A stretch of DNA of 64,000 bases from CALEMW01 sp035447065 (GTDB taxonomy: Bacteria > Krumholzibacteriota > Krumholzibacteriia > LZORAL124-64-63), in assembly GCA_035447065.1 (NCBI GenBank), contig DAOTGJ010000013.1, positions 1 to 64,000 on the forward strand, in the 5' to 3' direction. How positions within the stretch are numbered: the first letter of the stretch is position 1; each line of letters opens with the position of its first letter. Positions 17,909-27,427 of the stretch are shown here, piece by piece. A program made the translations under genes and the position numbers. The notes beneath the pieces were generated by a model. It made no database searches, was not told the origin of the DNA, and saw only the letters and a list, made by a program, of their open reading frames with translations.

Positions 17909-17940
17909 GGGGCCCGAAAACGCGCTGGTCCGCGGGCCCC
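17909..17940 (-). terminator. GC stem-loop after the large beta-helix gene
   Basis: GGGGCCCG (17909-17916) pairs with CGGGCCCC (17933-17940) across a 16-base loop, eight bases beyond the stop at 17948. No T-run follows on the minus strand. Confidence 0.4.
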
Positions 17941-17947
17941 CCGCCTC

Positions 17948-20900
17948 CTACTTCACCAGCACCGCGCGGCGCACGTCCGCGAAGCGCTCCCCCTGCACCC
18001 GCACGAAATACACCGCGCTGGGCAGGCCGCGGCCGTCCAGCGTGAAGCGGTGCTCCACGCCGCCGGCCAGGGGGCCGTCGTGCAGCACGGCCACGCGGCG
18101 GCCGGCCACGTCCACCAGCTCCACGCGCACGGTCTGGTCGCGGTCCACCGTCAGGGCGAACGCGGCGCGGGGGTTGAAGGGGTTGGGGTGCACGTCGCCC
18201 AGGAGGTGGGTGGCGCCGGCCAGGCCGGGCGCGGTCTCCACGGCGGAGGCCGCGGGCGGGTTGGCGGTGACCGAGAGGTTGTCCAGGGACACGGCGTCGT
18301 AGGCGCCGGCGCCGCCGGCGTCGTCCAGCTCCACGCGCAGGTAGAAGACGGCGCCGGGGGCCAGCGAGAGGCCGGTCACGGTGGCCTCGGGCTCGCCCAC
18401 CCGCCAGGTGGGCGAGGCGTCGGCGGCGGCGCGGGTCACGGCGGCCAGGGCGGCGATGGGCGTGAAGGTCAGCAGGGACGGGTCCAGCACGGGCTCCGCG
18501 CTGGCGGCCCAGGCGAACTGCACGGACACGGCGTGGTCGCCGGCGTTGAGGTGGCCCACCTCCGACTGCACGAGCATGTCGGTGACCACCGCGCCGGTGA
18601 GGTTGCGGAAGGCGGCGATGACGCCGCCGGGGGTCAGGTCGTCGTCGCCGGGCAGCAGGGCCAGCGAGGCGCCGCTGACGCCGTCGAAGACGCCGAACAC
18701 GCCGGGGGCCGCGGGCACGCCGAAGCCGCGGGCGAAGGCGGCCGTGTCCGCGGTGGCGCCGAAGGTCATGGCCGCGGCGCCGTTCAGGCCGTAGACCACG
18801 ATCTCGTCGCTGTCGATCTGCCGCACGGCGGGGAAGGGCGCGAAGCCCAGGCCGCGGAAGTTGGTGAAGTCGCGCCCGGTGCGCTCCTCCACGGCGGTGA
18901 CGGGGATGCCGAACTCCAGCAGGCCGCTCTCGAATGCGCCGATGTCGCAGGCCGCGCCGCCGTCGCCGTCGCCGTCCAGGCTGCGGGGGAAGCCCTCGCC
19001 GCGCTGGTCGTAGGTGAAGAGGCCGCCCACGGCGGGGTCGCCGGCGTCCAGGGCCGGACTGCCGAAGAGCAGGGGCATGGTGCGGGTGGGGCCGCCCCAG
19101 TCGCCCAGGGGCGCCAGGCGCGGGTCGGTCACGCCGGTCACGTCGCCGGGCTGGGTGAAGATGCCGGCGGGGCCGCCGCCCACCAGGTTGTGGCCGTCGG
19201 AGAGCACGGCGCCGTTCTGGTTGAAGGCCACGTCGTCCGTGGGCGAGGGGTTGCCCGCCAGGATGCAGTTGCCGGGGCGGATGAGCCCGTTGCCGGAGAA
19301 CAGGGCGCCGCCCGAGGTGGTGGCCGCGTTGCCGTGGAAGGTGCACTGCTGCACGGTGATGAAGAGGCCGTAGCCGTAGAGGCCGCCGCCCTGGTTGGCC
19401 GCGTTGCCCGCGAAGGTGCTCTGGACCAGGCTCAGGGTCTGGCCGGCGAACATCGCGCCGCCGCTGGTGGCGGTGTTGCCGGAGAAGGTGGAGCCGCTCA
19501 CCGACGCCACCGCGTCGGCGCGCACGGCGCCGCCGCTGGACGCCGTGTTGTCCTGGAACTCGCAGCCCACGGCGTTGAACGTGCAGCCGTTGTCCGCGTG
19601 GGCGCCGCCGCCGAAGGTGTCCGCCTCGTTGTGATGCACCAGGGAGCGGGTGAGCAGCAGCGAGGAGGCGGAGCCGTTGCCGTACAGGCCGCCGCCCTTG
19701 TTGTCGCTCACGTTGAAGCTGATCTCGGACTCGTAGGCCAGGATGCTGCCGCCGCCGTACACGGCCGCGCCGGCGCCCGTGTCCGAGGCCTGGTTGCCGG
19801 TGAGCACGCAGCGGTAGAGGTCCAGGTCGCCGAAGGTGAGCACGGCGCCGCCGTCGGCCGCGTTGCCGCCGGTCAGCGTCAGGCCGTACACGTCCACGTT
19901 CACGCCCGACGCGATCTCGAAGATGCGGGAGAGGCCGTCCGCGTCCACCGTCACGCCCAAGGCGCCGCCGTCGATGGCGACGTCGCGGTCCAGCAGGATC
20001 TGCGCGCCGCCCAGGGTGATCACGGCGCCGGCCAGAGCGGCGTCGAAGGACACGGTGTCGCCGGGCGCCGCGCAGTCCAGGGCGTAGCGCAGGGTGCCGG
20101 GCTCCAGGAGGTCGTCGGTGCGCGACACGGTGGTCTCGCAGACGAAGGCGTACTCCACGGCGCCGATGTCCGGCGCCGCGCCGTTCACGTTGCCGTCCAG
20201 CACGCGCGGGTGGCCCGCGCCGCGCTGGTCGAAGTCCAGCCCGTAGGTGTGGTCCGTGCTGGAACCGTCCAGGACCACGCTGCCGAAGTCGGGCTGCATG
20301 GTGGGGGTGGGGCCGCCGTTGTCCGCCAGGGGGCCCAGCTGCGGGTCCGTCACGCCGTCCAGGTCCGTGGCGTGCACGGCGGCCAGATCATGGTCGCCCA
20401 GGAGGTTGTGGCCCAGGGAGCTCACGCGGCCGAAGGTGGTGCCCGTGCGGGTCCGCAGGATGTCGGCGCTGCCGGCGGTGGCCGCGTTGGCGGTCAGGAT
20501 GCTGCCGGCCAGGTCCGCGTCGCTGGTCAGCAGCAGGCCGCCGCCGCCCAGCTCCGCGGTGTTGCCCACCACGGTGCACTGGCGCAGCAGCAGCACGCCG
20601 TCGTGCACGGGGAAGCCGTCGCCGTGGGCCAGGGCGCCGCCGCGGGTCAGGGCGCCGTTGGCGGTCAGGGTGCACTGGACCACCTCGGCCTCGCCCAGCA
20701 GGCGCAGGGCGCCGCCCTCGTCCGTGGCGGTGTTGTCGTGGAAGGTGGAGTCGGCCAGCAGGAGCCAGTCGGCGCCGGTGAGCAGGGTGGCCACGGCGCC
20801 GCCGCGCTCGGCGTCGTTGTGGTGGAAGAGGCCGGCGCGGATCTCCAGGGTGCCCTGGTTGGCGTACACGGCGCCGCCGTCGCGGCCCGTGTTGTGGTGG

Positions 20901-22219
20901 AACTCGGTGCGCAGGATCTGGAGGTCGCCCAGGGAGCTCACGGCGCCGCCGTCGAAGGTGGCGGTGTTGGCGTCGAACTCGCTGTCGCTGATCACGGCGC
21001 TGGCCGTGGAGCTCAGGGACAGGCCGCCCTTCTTGCCCAGGTTGCCGCGGAACACGGTGCGCTCCACGGTCAGGGTGCCGGAGTTGTTCAGGCCGCCGGT
21101 GCCGCCGGCGCTCTCGCTCTGGTCCGCCGTGTTGTCCAGCACCTGGCTGTCGCGCAGGATCATCTCCTCGAAGTTGAAGATGGCGCCGCCGCTGGCCGTG
21201 TTGCGGGCCACCGTGGTGTTCAGGATCTCCATGATGCCGTTGCGCGAGCCGTGGTAGCCGTTGTGCAGGCCGGCGCCGCTGGACGGCCCGGTCACCGTGT
21301 TGTCCAGCACCTGGCAGCCGTCCAGGACCATGTGGCCGCCGTTGTTGTAGGCGCCCGCGCAGATGCTCGCGCCGATGGCCGCGTTGCCGGGCAGGGACGC
21401 GTTGTCGTGGATGGTCACGTCGGTGAAGGTCACCGTGCCCTCGGAGTACACGGCGCCGCCCAGGGGCACGAGACCGTCCACGGCCTCCACCACGTTGCCG
21501 TCCACCTCGCAGGTGGTCAGGGTCACCTGGGCCAGGGGCCCGAAGGCCAGGCCGCCGCCCCGCGAACCGGCGCGGTTGGCGCTCACACGGCTGCCCGTGG
21601 CGGTGAACGCCACGTCCAGGGCGCCGGCGAAGCGGAGGCCGCCGCCGTCGCTGCCGCAGGTGTTGTCGCGGATCACGGTGTCGGTCAGCGTGACGGGGCC
21701 GGTCAGCCACAGGCCGCCGCCGCTGCCGCTGGCCTGGTTGCCCGCCACCGTGCAGTCCGTCAGGGTCAGCGCGCCGGTGGCGGTGGCGTACACGGCGCCG
21801 CCGTCGCCGGCCATGACGCCGCCGGTCAGGGTCAGGCCGCGCAGCTCCAGGGTCGTGTCGTCCAGGTAGAAGTGACGCGAGGCGCCGCCGGCGTCCAGGG
21901 TGATGTCCGTGCCCAGGGCCTGGGCGTCGATGGCCAGGATGCCCGCCCCCGTGAGCTGGAACATGCCGCCGGTCAGCACGATGGTGCCGCCGGTGAGCCC
22001 GGCGGCGAAGCCGATGCGGTCGTCGGCGCCTCCCGCGGCGCTGCCGTCCACCGACACGTCCTGCGCGGCGGCGCGGACCGCCTCGCGCAGGGTGACCTGG
22101 CCGTCCAGGAACTCGTTGTCGGCCAGGGAGGTGACCAGGATGTCGGCGGCGCGCACGGCGGGCGCGGTCACGGCCAGCAGGAGCACGGCGAACAGGGCGG
22201 GGAGCAGACGGTGCGGCAT
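17948..22219 (-). CDS. Giant secreted beta-helix exoprotein with CSLREA and choice-of-anchor Q motifs
   Basis: This is a 1423-residue exoprotein. The start at 22219 (M-P-H-R-L-L-P-A-L-F) has GAGGACC upstream and opens a signal peptide; the frame to 22285 is not needed. Residues about 27-50 hold V-T-S-L-A-D-N-E-F ... V-T-L-R-E-A-V, the CSLREA entry motif. Long arrays of short rungs of the type G-G-A-V-x-x-x-G-x-L-x-L and F-x-x-N-x-A-x-x-G-G-A fill most of the protein, as in polymorphic outer-membrane (Pmp-like) repeats. Two D-Q-R-G-x-G-x-P-R ... D-I-G-A-x-E segments are choice-of-anchor Q signatures. A jelly-roll-like domain and a FlgD-type sorting domain (H-P-N-P-F-N-P ... V-Y-F-V-R-V-Q-G) end it. 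Likely adhesive or structural. Confidence 0.88.
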   Translation of the reverse strand: MPHRLLPALFAVLLLAVTAPAVRAADILVTSLADNEFLDGQVTLREAVRAAAQDVSVDGSAAGGADDRIGFAAGLTGGTIVLTGGMFQLTGAGILAIDAQALGTDITLDAGGASRHFYLDDTTLELRGLTLTGGVMAGDGGAVYATATGALTLTDCTVAGNQASGSGGGLWLTGPVTLTDTVIRDNTCGSDGGGLRFAGALDVAFTATGSRVSANRAGSRGGGLAFGPLAQVTLTTCEVDGNVVEAVDGLVPLGGAVYSEGTVTFTDVTIHDNASLPGNAAIGASICAGAYNNGGHMVLDGCQVLDNTVTGPSSGAGLHNGYHGSRNGIMEILNTTVARNTASGGAIFNFEEMILRDSQVLDNTADQSESAGGTGGLNNSGTLTVERTVFRGNLGKKGGLSLSSTASAVISDSEFDANTATFDGGAVSSLGDLQILRTEFHHNTGRDGGAVYANQGTLEIRAGLFHHNDAERGGAVATLLTGADWLLLADSTFHDNTATDEGGALRLLGEAEVVQCTLTANGALTRGGALAHGDGFPVHDGVLLLRQCTVVGNTAELGGGGLLLTSDADLAGSILTANAATAGSADILRTRTGTTFGRVSSLGHNLLGDHDLAAVHATDLDGVTDPQLGPLADNGGPTPTMQPDFGSVVLDGSSTDHTYGLDFDQRGAGHPRVLDGNVNGAAPDIGAVEYAFVCETTVSRTDDLLEPGTLRYALDCAAPGDTVSFDAALAGAVITLGGAQILLDRDVAIDGGALGVTVDADGLSRIFEIASGVNVDVYGLTLTGGNAADGGAVLTFGDLDLYRCVLTGNQASDTGAGAAVYGGGSILAYESEISFNVSDNKGGGLYGNGSASSLLLTRSLVHHNEADTFGGGAHADNGCTFNAVGCEFQDNTASSGGAVRADAVASVSGSTFSGNTATSGGAMFAGQTLSLVQSTFAGNAANQGGGLYGYGLFITVQQCTFHGNAATTSGGALFSGNGLIRPGNCILAGNPSPTDDVAFNQNGAVLSDGHNLVGGGPAGIFTQPGDVTGVTDPRLAPLGDWGGPTRTMPLLFGSPALDAGDPAVGGLFTYDQRGEGFPRSLDGDGDGGAACDIGAFESGLLEFGIPVTAVEERTGRDFTNFRGLGFAPFPAVRQIDSDEIVVYGLNGAAAMTFGATADTAAFARGFGVPAAPGVFGVFDGVSGASLALLPGDDDLTPGGVIAAFRNLTGAVVTDMLVQSEVGHLNAGDHAVSVQFAWAASAEPVLDPSLLTFTPIAALAAVTRAAADASPTWRVGEPEATVTGLSLAPGAVFYLRVELDDAGGAGAYDAVSLDNLSVTANPPAASAVETAPGLAGATHLLGDVHPNPFNPRAAFALTVDRDQTVRVELVDVAGRRVAVLHDGPLAGGVEHRFTLDGRGLPSAVYFVRVQGERFADVRRAVLVK

Positions 22220-22307
22220 GGCGGTCCTCGGAGCTGGAGATCGGGTCGGTGTCGGACAAGAGGAAACGCGACGAATACGATCCATAAGTATCTCATGAAA
22301 TGCGGAC

Positions 22308-22336
22308 GGGGCGGAACCCCCCAGGGATCCCGCCCC
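22308..22336 (-). terminator. Stem-loop after thiI
   Basis: GGGGCGG (22308-22314) pairs with CCGCCCC (22330-22336), about 21 bases past the thiI stop. On the minus strand the region after the stem reads toward CATTTCAT, a weak U-rich tail. Confidence 0.5.
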
Positions 22337-22357
22337 GCTGCTGTAACCGCCGCTGAC

Positions 22358-23584
22358 TCAGTCCTCGATCCGCCCCTGCGGCCCCACCAGCAGCTTGGCC
22401 GACGTCCGCACCGCCTCGGTCACCGCCTCGCTCAGCCCGATCCGCTGCGACAGCTCCGCCAGCACCTCCGGCTTGGCGTTGAGCTCCGGCTTGGGCGAGC
22501 GGATGGAGCAGCAGTCGCGGTACGGTTCGATGGACGCCTCGAACACGCCGATGCGCTGGCTGAAGGCCGTGATCTCGATCTTGTCCAGCCCCACCAGCGG
22601 CCGCAGGATGGGCAGCGTCACGTCCGGGCTGATGGCGCGCAGGTTGGGCAGGGTCTGGCTGGCCACCTGGCCCACGCTGTCGCCGGTGACCAGGGCGTGG
22701 CAGCCGCGGCGGTAGGCCAGGCGCTCCGCGGTCTTCACCATGAAGCGGCGGAAGAGCACCATGTCCAGGGAATCGTCCACCGTGCCCACGGCGCGCATCT
22801 CGTAGGGCACCACCGGCACCATGGTGATCCTGAGCGGCTTGGGCGACCAGCGCGCCAGGCCCATGGCGATGCGCTCGATCTTGCCCACGTCGGCCTCCGC
22901 GAGGCTGCGTCCCACGTGGAAGTGCACGAAGTGGGGCCGGCAGCCGCGCTTCATCATCATCCACGCGGCCACGGGCGAGTCGATGCCGCCGCTCAGCAGG
23001 CACATGAGCTTGCCGCTGGCGCCGAAGGGCAGGCCGCCGCCGCCGGGCCGCTTCCGCGAGAAGATCAGGATCTCGTCCTTGAGCACCAGCACGTGGATGG
23101 TGGCCTCGGGGTCCGTGAGCCGCACGGCCAGGCCGGTGGCGTCCTGCACGGCGCCGCCCACGCGGCGGCTGATCTCCGGGGAGTCCAAGGGGAAGTCGCG
23201 GTCGCTGCGGCGGGTCTTCACCTTGAAGGAGCCCACGCCGGCCAGGTCCGCGGCGGCCTTGGCGGCGGCGGCGGCGCCCACGCGCTCCACGTCGCGCTCA
23301 GGATCGCCCGTGCGCGGCACCGTCTCGCTCACGCTCAGCCACTGGATGCCGAACACGCGCCCCAGCTTGTCGGCCACGCGCTCCGCGGCGGCGGGATCCG
23401 ACAGCCGCACCAGGTAGCGGCTCTCCACGTGGTTGCAGGACAGCACGGGCTCGCCGGCCAGGGCGGCCATCATGTTGTTGCGCAGGCGGCGCTGGAACAC
23501 GCCGCGGTTCTTGCCCTTGAGGGCGATCTCCGCGTAGTGGGCGCTGATCACGGGCTGGCCCGCGACGGGCTGGGGACGGTTCAC
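22358..23584 (-). CDS. thiI: tRNA 4-thiouridine synthase / sulfurtransferase ThiI
   Basis: ThiI of 408 residues, which activates U8 of tRNA with ATP for sulphur transfer and can also serve thiamine thiazole synthesis. The N-terminal ferredoxin-like and THUMP region shows H-Y-A-E-I-A-L-K-G-K-N-R at 16-27 and V-K-T-R-R-S-D-R-D-F-P. The PP-loop is L-L-S-G-G-I-D-S-P-V-A-A-W. G-D-S-V-G-Q-V-A-S-Q-T and D-C-C-S-I are also typical. The protein ends near residue 408 without the C-terminal rhodanese domain of the E. coli enzyme, matching the shorter Bacillus-type ThiI that takes sulphur from a separate carrier. On the minus strand a TTGACA box lies near 23645-23650 but lacks a good -10. Confidence 0.95.
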   Translation of the reverse strand: MNRPQPVAGQPVISAHYAEIALKGKNRGVFQRRLRNNMMAALAGEPVLSCNHVESRYLVRLSDPAAAERVADKLGRVFGIQWLSVSETVPRTGDPERDVERVGAAAAAKAAADLAGVGSFKVKTRRSDRDFPLDSPEISRRVGGAVQDATGLAVRLTDPEATIHVLVLKDEILIFSRKRPGGGGLPFGASGKLMCLLSGGIDSPVAAWMMMKRGCRPHFVHFHVGRSLAEADVGKIERIAMGLARWSPKPLRITMVPVVPYEMRAVGTVDDSLDMVLFRRFMVKTAERLAYRRGCHALVTGDSVGQVASQTLPNLRAISPDVTLPILRPLVGLDKIEITAFSQRIGVFEASIEPYRDCCSIRSPKPELNAKPEVLAELSQRIGLSEAVTEAVRTSAKLLVGPQGRIED

Positions 23585-23681
23585 GGCAGGGGCCTCCCAT
23601 CGGCGTACTGAAGACCCCCCAAGGATGCCGACGCGGCCCGTCTTGTCAACAGGCCGCGCCGGAAAGTGGGGAGCGGAAGGG

Positions 23682-25814
23682 TCAGCGGGACAGGGTGAGC
23701 GAGCCGGTGCGCCGCACCGGCGGACCGCCGTCCAGGGGGCGGCTGGTCACCGTGTAGAAGTAGGTGCCCGACGCCAGGGGCCGTCCGTCCTCGCCGCGGC
23801 CGTCCCAGGTGCGCGAACGCGGCCCGGCGGGCGCCTCCTGCGCAGGGAAGCCGTGGACCTGTCGGCCGCGCATGTCGAACACGGCCACCTCGTCGCGGCT
23901 GGGCACCGAGGCGTTCCAGCGGATCTCCGTGCGCCCCACGAACGGGTTGGGCGCGGCGGGGCGCAGGGCCAGGCGCGGTCCGGCCAGGGTGTCGTCCACG
24001 CCGATGACCTCCACCTGCGTGAAGAGCACCCGCCCGTCCGGATCCATCTCCACCGTGCTCACGCTCTGAGGCACGGGCAGGTGGAAGGTCTGGTCGTTCT
24101 GGGTCACGAAGACGGTGGTGACGGTGCTCCAGCCCGCGCCGGCCAGACGCAGGTCCAGGGGGAACAGGTAGGGAGCGTCGCCGTCCACGGGATCCGGGCC
24201 CTGGAGCTGCTGCACGCGCACGCGCACGTGGAGGCCGTCGTCGTCCTCCATGGCCCAGCTCAGGCCCAGCTCCGGGTTGGTGGCGCGGTAGAGCCACTGG
24301 TCGAAGAACCAGTCCAGGTCCACGCGCGCCACCTGCTCGCAGAGCGCCACGAAATCATCGCTGGTGGCGTTGCCGTACGCGGTGCCGGGCTGGCTGCCCC
24401 AGCGCAGCAGGATCTGGTCGAAGAGGGAATCGCCCACCAGGTCGCGCAGCATGTGCAGCACCCAGGCGCCCTTGTAGTAGACCATGTTGGCGAAGTAGTA
24501 CCAGGGGCTTCCGTTGTCCGGGGCGCGCACCAGGGGCACCGTCCACCACGTGGTGTTGGAGCGCTGGCGCATGAACGTCTCCAGGGCCGGCGCGCCGCCC
24601 ACGTGCTCGGCCCAGAGGGCCTCCGCGTAGGTGGCGAAGCCCTCGTTCAGCCACGTGTGCGTCCAGTCCTCCGGGCTGACCAGGTTGCCGAACCACATGT
24701 GCGACATCTCATGCATGATGATGGTGTCGAACCAGTGGTCGCCGGTCATGAAGATGCTGCTGTAGGTGACGGCCGTGGGATGCTCCATGGCGCCGTCCCA
24801 GTCGAACAGGGCGTGCGCGTACTTCTGGTCCGGGAACGGGTAGGGGCCGAAACGCTCCTCGCAGAAGGCGAGCATGTCGTCCACCACGGAGAAGTCCTCC
24901 TCCGCCTCGTCCACCAGGTCCGGGTAGACCCAGTGGAAGATGTCGATCTCGCCGTGCTCGGACTCGTACTTGTCCGTCAGCTCCACGTACTCGCTGATGG
25001 CCACGGAGACGTGGTAGGTGGACACGGGCAGGGGCTGATCCCAGTACCAGATGGTGGTGGAGGTCTCGGGCGCGGGCGCGAAATCGGGCAGGAGCCCGGC
25101 GGGCGCCTGGTCCTTCACGTCCTCCAGGCCCAGGGGCAGCACGGGGTGGTTGGTCAACCGGCCGGTGGAGACCGCCGTGAGTCCCGCGGGCACGCGCAGG
25201 CCGCAGGAGAAGGAGGCCTTGTCCGACGGCAGGTCCTTGCACGGCCACCAGGAGCGCGCGCTCCAGGGCTCGCTGAGCGAGGTGATGAGCGTGCCGCCGT
25301 CCGGCCGCGTGCCGAACTGGAAGCCGTAGAGGCCCTCGGGCGTCGGCGAGCCGGTGTAGGAGACCGCCAGGGTCACGTCCACGCCGGGCTCCAGCAGGAA
25401 GGGGAGCACCACCTCCACCAGGTCGTCCACGTGGTGCACGGTCACGGGCTGGTACTGGGGCAGGACCACGCCCGCGGCCAGCACGGACATGCCGCTGCGG
25501 AAGTCCAGCACCACGGTGTTCATGGGGATCAGCGGCGTGAGGGTGATCAGCACCGTGCCGTCCAGCGTCTGCGTGTCGGGGTGCACGTTCAGGTCCAGGT
25601 AGTAGTGCTGCACGTCGTAGGCGGCCTGGCGGGGGTCGCCGCTGGTGGTGCCGGCCAGCGCGTCGTCGGCCTGGGCGCCGAACCGCGCCTTGCCCTCCAG
25701 GAGCCAGGAGTCCACCAGGGGCTGGCCCTGGGCGCGGTCGTGCAGACCGCACGTCAGGGATATGAACAGGCACGTCCCCCAGAGGAGGACGGATGGGGAG
25801 CGATTGGCGAGCAT
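23682..25814 (-). CDS. Secreted M1-family metallopeptidase with FlgD-type sorting domain
   Basis: This is a 710-residue zinc aminopeptidase-like protein. The ATG at 25814 begins a signal peptide; the open frame to 26426 is antisense to pgi. After the N-terminal saddle domain comes D-G-A-M-E-H-P-T-A-V (G-x-M-E-N equivalent, with H in place of N), then H-E-M-S-H-M-W-F-G-N at about 367-376 and N-E-G-F-A-T-Y, giving the HExxH-18-E zinc site. The C-terminal 90 residues are a FlgD-type domain (A-P-N-P-F-V-G-R-T ... W-D-G-R-G-E-D-G ... G-T-Y-F-Y-T-V). It should act outside the cell on peptides, in line with a scavenging lifestyle. It is divergent from pgi across a 148-base gap. Confidence 0.92.
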   Translation of the reverse strand: MLANRSPSVLLWGTCLFISLTCGLHDRAQGQPLVDSWLLEGKARFGAQADDALAGTTSGDPRQAAYDVQHYYLDLNVHPDTQTLDGTVLITLTPLIPMNTVVLDFRSGMSVLAAGVVLPQYQPVTVHHVDDLVEVVLPFLLEPGVDVTLAVSYTGSPTPEGLYGFQFGTRPDGGTLITSLSEPWSARSWWPCKDLPSDKASFSCGLRVPAGLTAVSTGRLTNHPVLPLGLEDVKDQAPAGLLPDFAPAPETSTTIWYWDQPLPVSTYHVSVAISEYVELTDKYESEHGEIDIFHWVYPDLVDEAEEDFSVVDDMLAFCEERFGPYPFPDQKYAHALFDWDGAMEHPTAVTYSSIFMTGDHWFDTIIMHEMSHMWFGNLVSPEDWTHTWLNEGFATYAEALWAEHVGGAPALETFMRQRSNTTWWTVPLVRAPDNGSPWYYFANMVYYKGAWVLHMLRDLVGDSLFDQILLRWGSQPGTAYGNATSDDFVALCEQVARVDLDWFFDQWLYRATNPELGLSWAMEDDDGLHVRVRVQQLQGPDPVDGDAPYLFPLDLRLAGAGWSTVTTVFVTQNDQTFHLPVPQSVSTVEMDPDGRVLFTQVEVIGVDDTLAGPRLALRPAAPNPFVGRTEIRWNASVPSRDEVAVFDMRGRQVHGFPAQEAPAGPRSRTWDGRGEDGRPLASGTYFYTVTSRPLDGGPPVRRTGSLTLSR

Positions 25815-25962
25815 CGCGGGAGACCCTTTCCCTGGATTCCCCTTGAGGGAACCCCTGCTGTTGATCAGAATGTGGCCCGGTGAGGAGCATAGCATAACCC
25901 GGACCCGAGCGTGGGACCAGGGACCGGCCTCATTTTCCAACCTCGCCGCGGAGGGACCCCCC

Positions 25963-27255
25963 ATGACGCAGATTCCCGGCTTCCAGCTCGATATCGACCG
26001 GATCCTGGACTTCGTGGACGCGGAGAGCCTGGACCGGAAGGCCCCCATGATCCAGGGCGTGGCGCGCCAGCTCGCGCGCGGGGAGGGTCCCGGGGCCGAT
26101 TTCCTGGGCTGGCTGGACCTGCCGGAGACCGTGCGCGGCAAGCCGCTGGACGCGGTGCTGGACGCGGCGGAGCAGGCGCGGGCGGACAGCGGCGTGCTGG
26201 TGGTGATCGGCATCGGCGGCTCGTACCTGGGGGCGGAGGCCGGGCTGCGGGCCCTGCAGGACCGTTGCAACGGGCCGGAGGTGATCTTCGCCGGGACCAG
26301 CCTGTCGTCGTCGGTGCTGCGGCGCCAGCTCGCCCGCGTGGGCGACCGCGACGTGCGCCTCTGCGTGATCTCCAAGTCCGGCACCACCCTGGAGCCCGCG
26401 GTGGCCTTCCGCGCCTTCCGCGCCATGATGGTGGAGCGCTACGGCCGCGAGGCCGCCGCCCGGCGCATCACCGCGGTGACGGACGCGGAACGCGGCGTGC
26501 TGAAGGCCCTGGCGGACCACGAGGGCTACCGCACCTTCATCATCCCCGACGACGTGGGCGGCCGTTTCAGCGTGCTCACCCCGGTGGGCCTGCTGCCCCT
26601 GGCCTGCGCCGGCCTGGACATCCGCAAGCTCCTGGGCGGCGCCCGCGCCATGCGCGAGGCCTGCGCCACCACGGACCTGCACACCAACCCGGCCCACCTC
26701 TACGCCGCCGCCCGCAACGTGCTCTACGACGCCGGCTACACCACGGAGGTCCTGAGCTCCTTCCAGCCCGACCTGGCCGGCGTGCAGGCCTGGTGGCAGC
26801 AGCTCTTCGGCGAGAGCGAGGGCAAGGAGGGCCGCGGCATCTTCCCGTCGGCCTGCACCTTCACCACGGACCTGCACAGCCTGGGCCAGTACCTCCAGGA
26901 CGGCCGGCGCGAGCTCTTCGAGACCTTCCTGACCGTGGCCGAGGACGCCCCGGAAGTGGCCGTGCCCACCGATCCCGCCCTGGACGACGACGGCCTGGCC
27001 TGGCTCGCCGGCCGCTCCCTGGACGACCTCAACCGCCAGGCCTACCTGGGCACCCGCACCGCCCACCACACCGGCGGCGTGCCGGTCATCAGCCTGGAGC
27101 TGGAGTGGCTGGACGAGGCGGTGCTGGGCGGCCTGTTCTACTTCTTCCAGAAGGCGGTGGCGGTGAGCGGGCGGCTGCTGGGGGTCAATCCGTTCGATCA
27201 GCCGGGGGTGGAGGCTTATAAGGGGGAGATGGGGCGGTTGTTGAGGGGGGAGTGA
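25963..27255 (+). CDS. pgi: Glucose-6-phosphate isomerase
   Basis: A 430-residue enzyme of glycolysis and gluconeogenesis converting glucose-6-phosphate and fructose-6-phosphate. The ATG at 25963 follows GGAGGG. Family signatures are V-V-I-G-I-G-G-S-Y-L-G-A-E, V-I-S-K-S-G-T-T-L-E-P, D-D-V-G-G-R-F-S-V-L-T-P-V-G, and the catalytic E in G-E-S-E-G-K-E-G. Length and motif order fit the short Bacillus/Thermotoga-type enzymes rather than the 550-residue E. coli type. The frame is open back to 25645, but that part is antisense to the M1 peptidase signal region. Confidence 0.96.
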   Translation: MTQIPGFQLDIDRILDFVDAESLDRKAPMIQGVARQLARGEGPGADFLGWLDLPETVRGKPLDAVLDAAEQARADSGVLVVIGIGGSYLGAEAGLRALQDRCNGPEVIFAGTSLSSSVLRRQLARVGDRDVRLCVISKSGTTLEPAVAFRAFRAMMVERYGREAAARRITAVTDAERGVLKALADHEGYRTFIIPDDVGGRFSVLTPVGLLPLACAGLDIRKLLGGARAMREACATTDLHTNPAHLYAAARNVLYDAGYTTEVLSSFQPDLAGVQAWWQQLFGESEGKEGRGIFPSACTFTTDLHSLGQYLQDGRRELFETFLTVAEDAPEVAVPTDPALDDDGLAWLAGRSLDDLNRQAYLGTRTAHHTGGVPVISLELEWLDEAVLGGLFYFFQKAVAVSGRLLGVNPFDQPGVEAYKGEMGRLLRGE

Positions 27256-27328
27256 CGGGGACGGAACGTGAAGTTCTGCAAGGAGTTGACAATTCGTCGC
27301 TCCGCCATGGTGGGCGATGTACCGAATC

Positions 27329-27345
27329 TGATATGTCACACATCA
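27329..27345. promoter_or_regulatory. Near-palindrome upstream of a secreted-protein gene
   Basis: TGATATGTCACACATCA is symmetric at 7 of 8 base pairs around its centre. It lies 82 bases before the ATG at 27428, in a locally AT-rich stretch. A binding site for a dimeric regulator is possible; the protein is unknown. Confidence 0.3.
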
Positions 27346-27427
27346 GTATGATGGCTCACGTCTTGAGATGATGGTCTGCTGTCATCTACACGTATGCCCA
27401 ACCACCATCACCTGGGGAGCCGCCAAG

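Noticed and set aside
27280..27320. TTGACA near 27288 as a promoter -35 for the gene at 27428
   Set aside because: No acceptable -10 lies 16-18 bases downstream.
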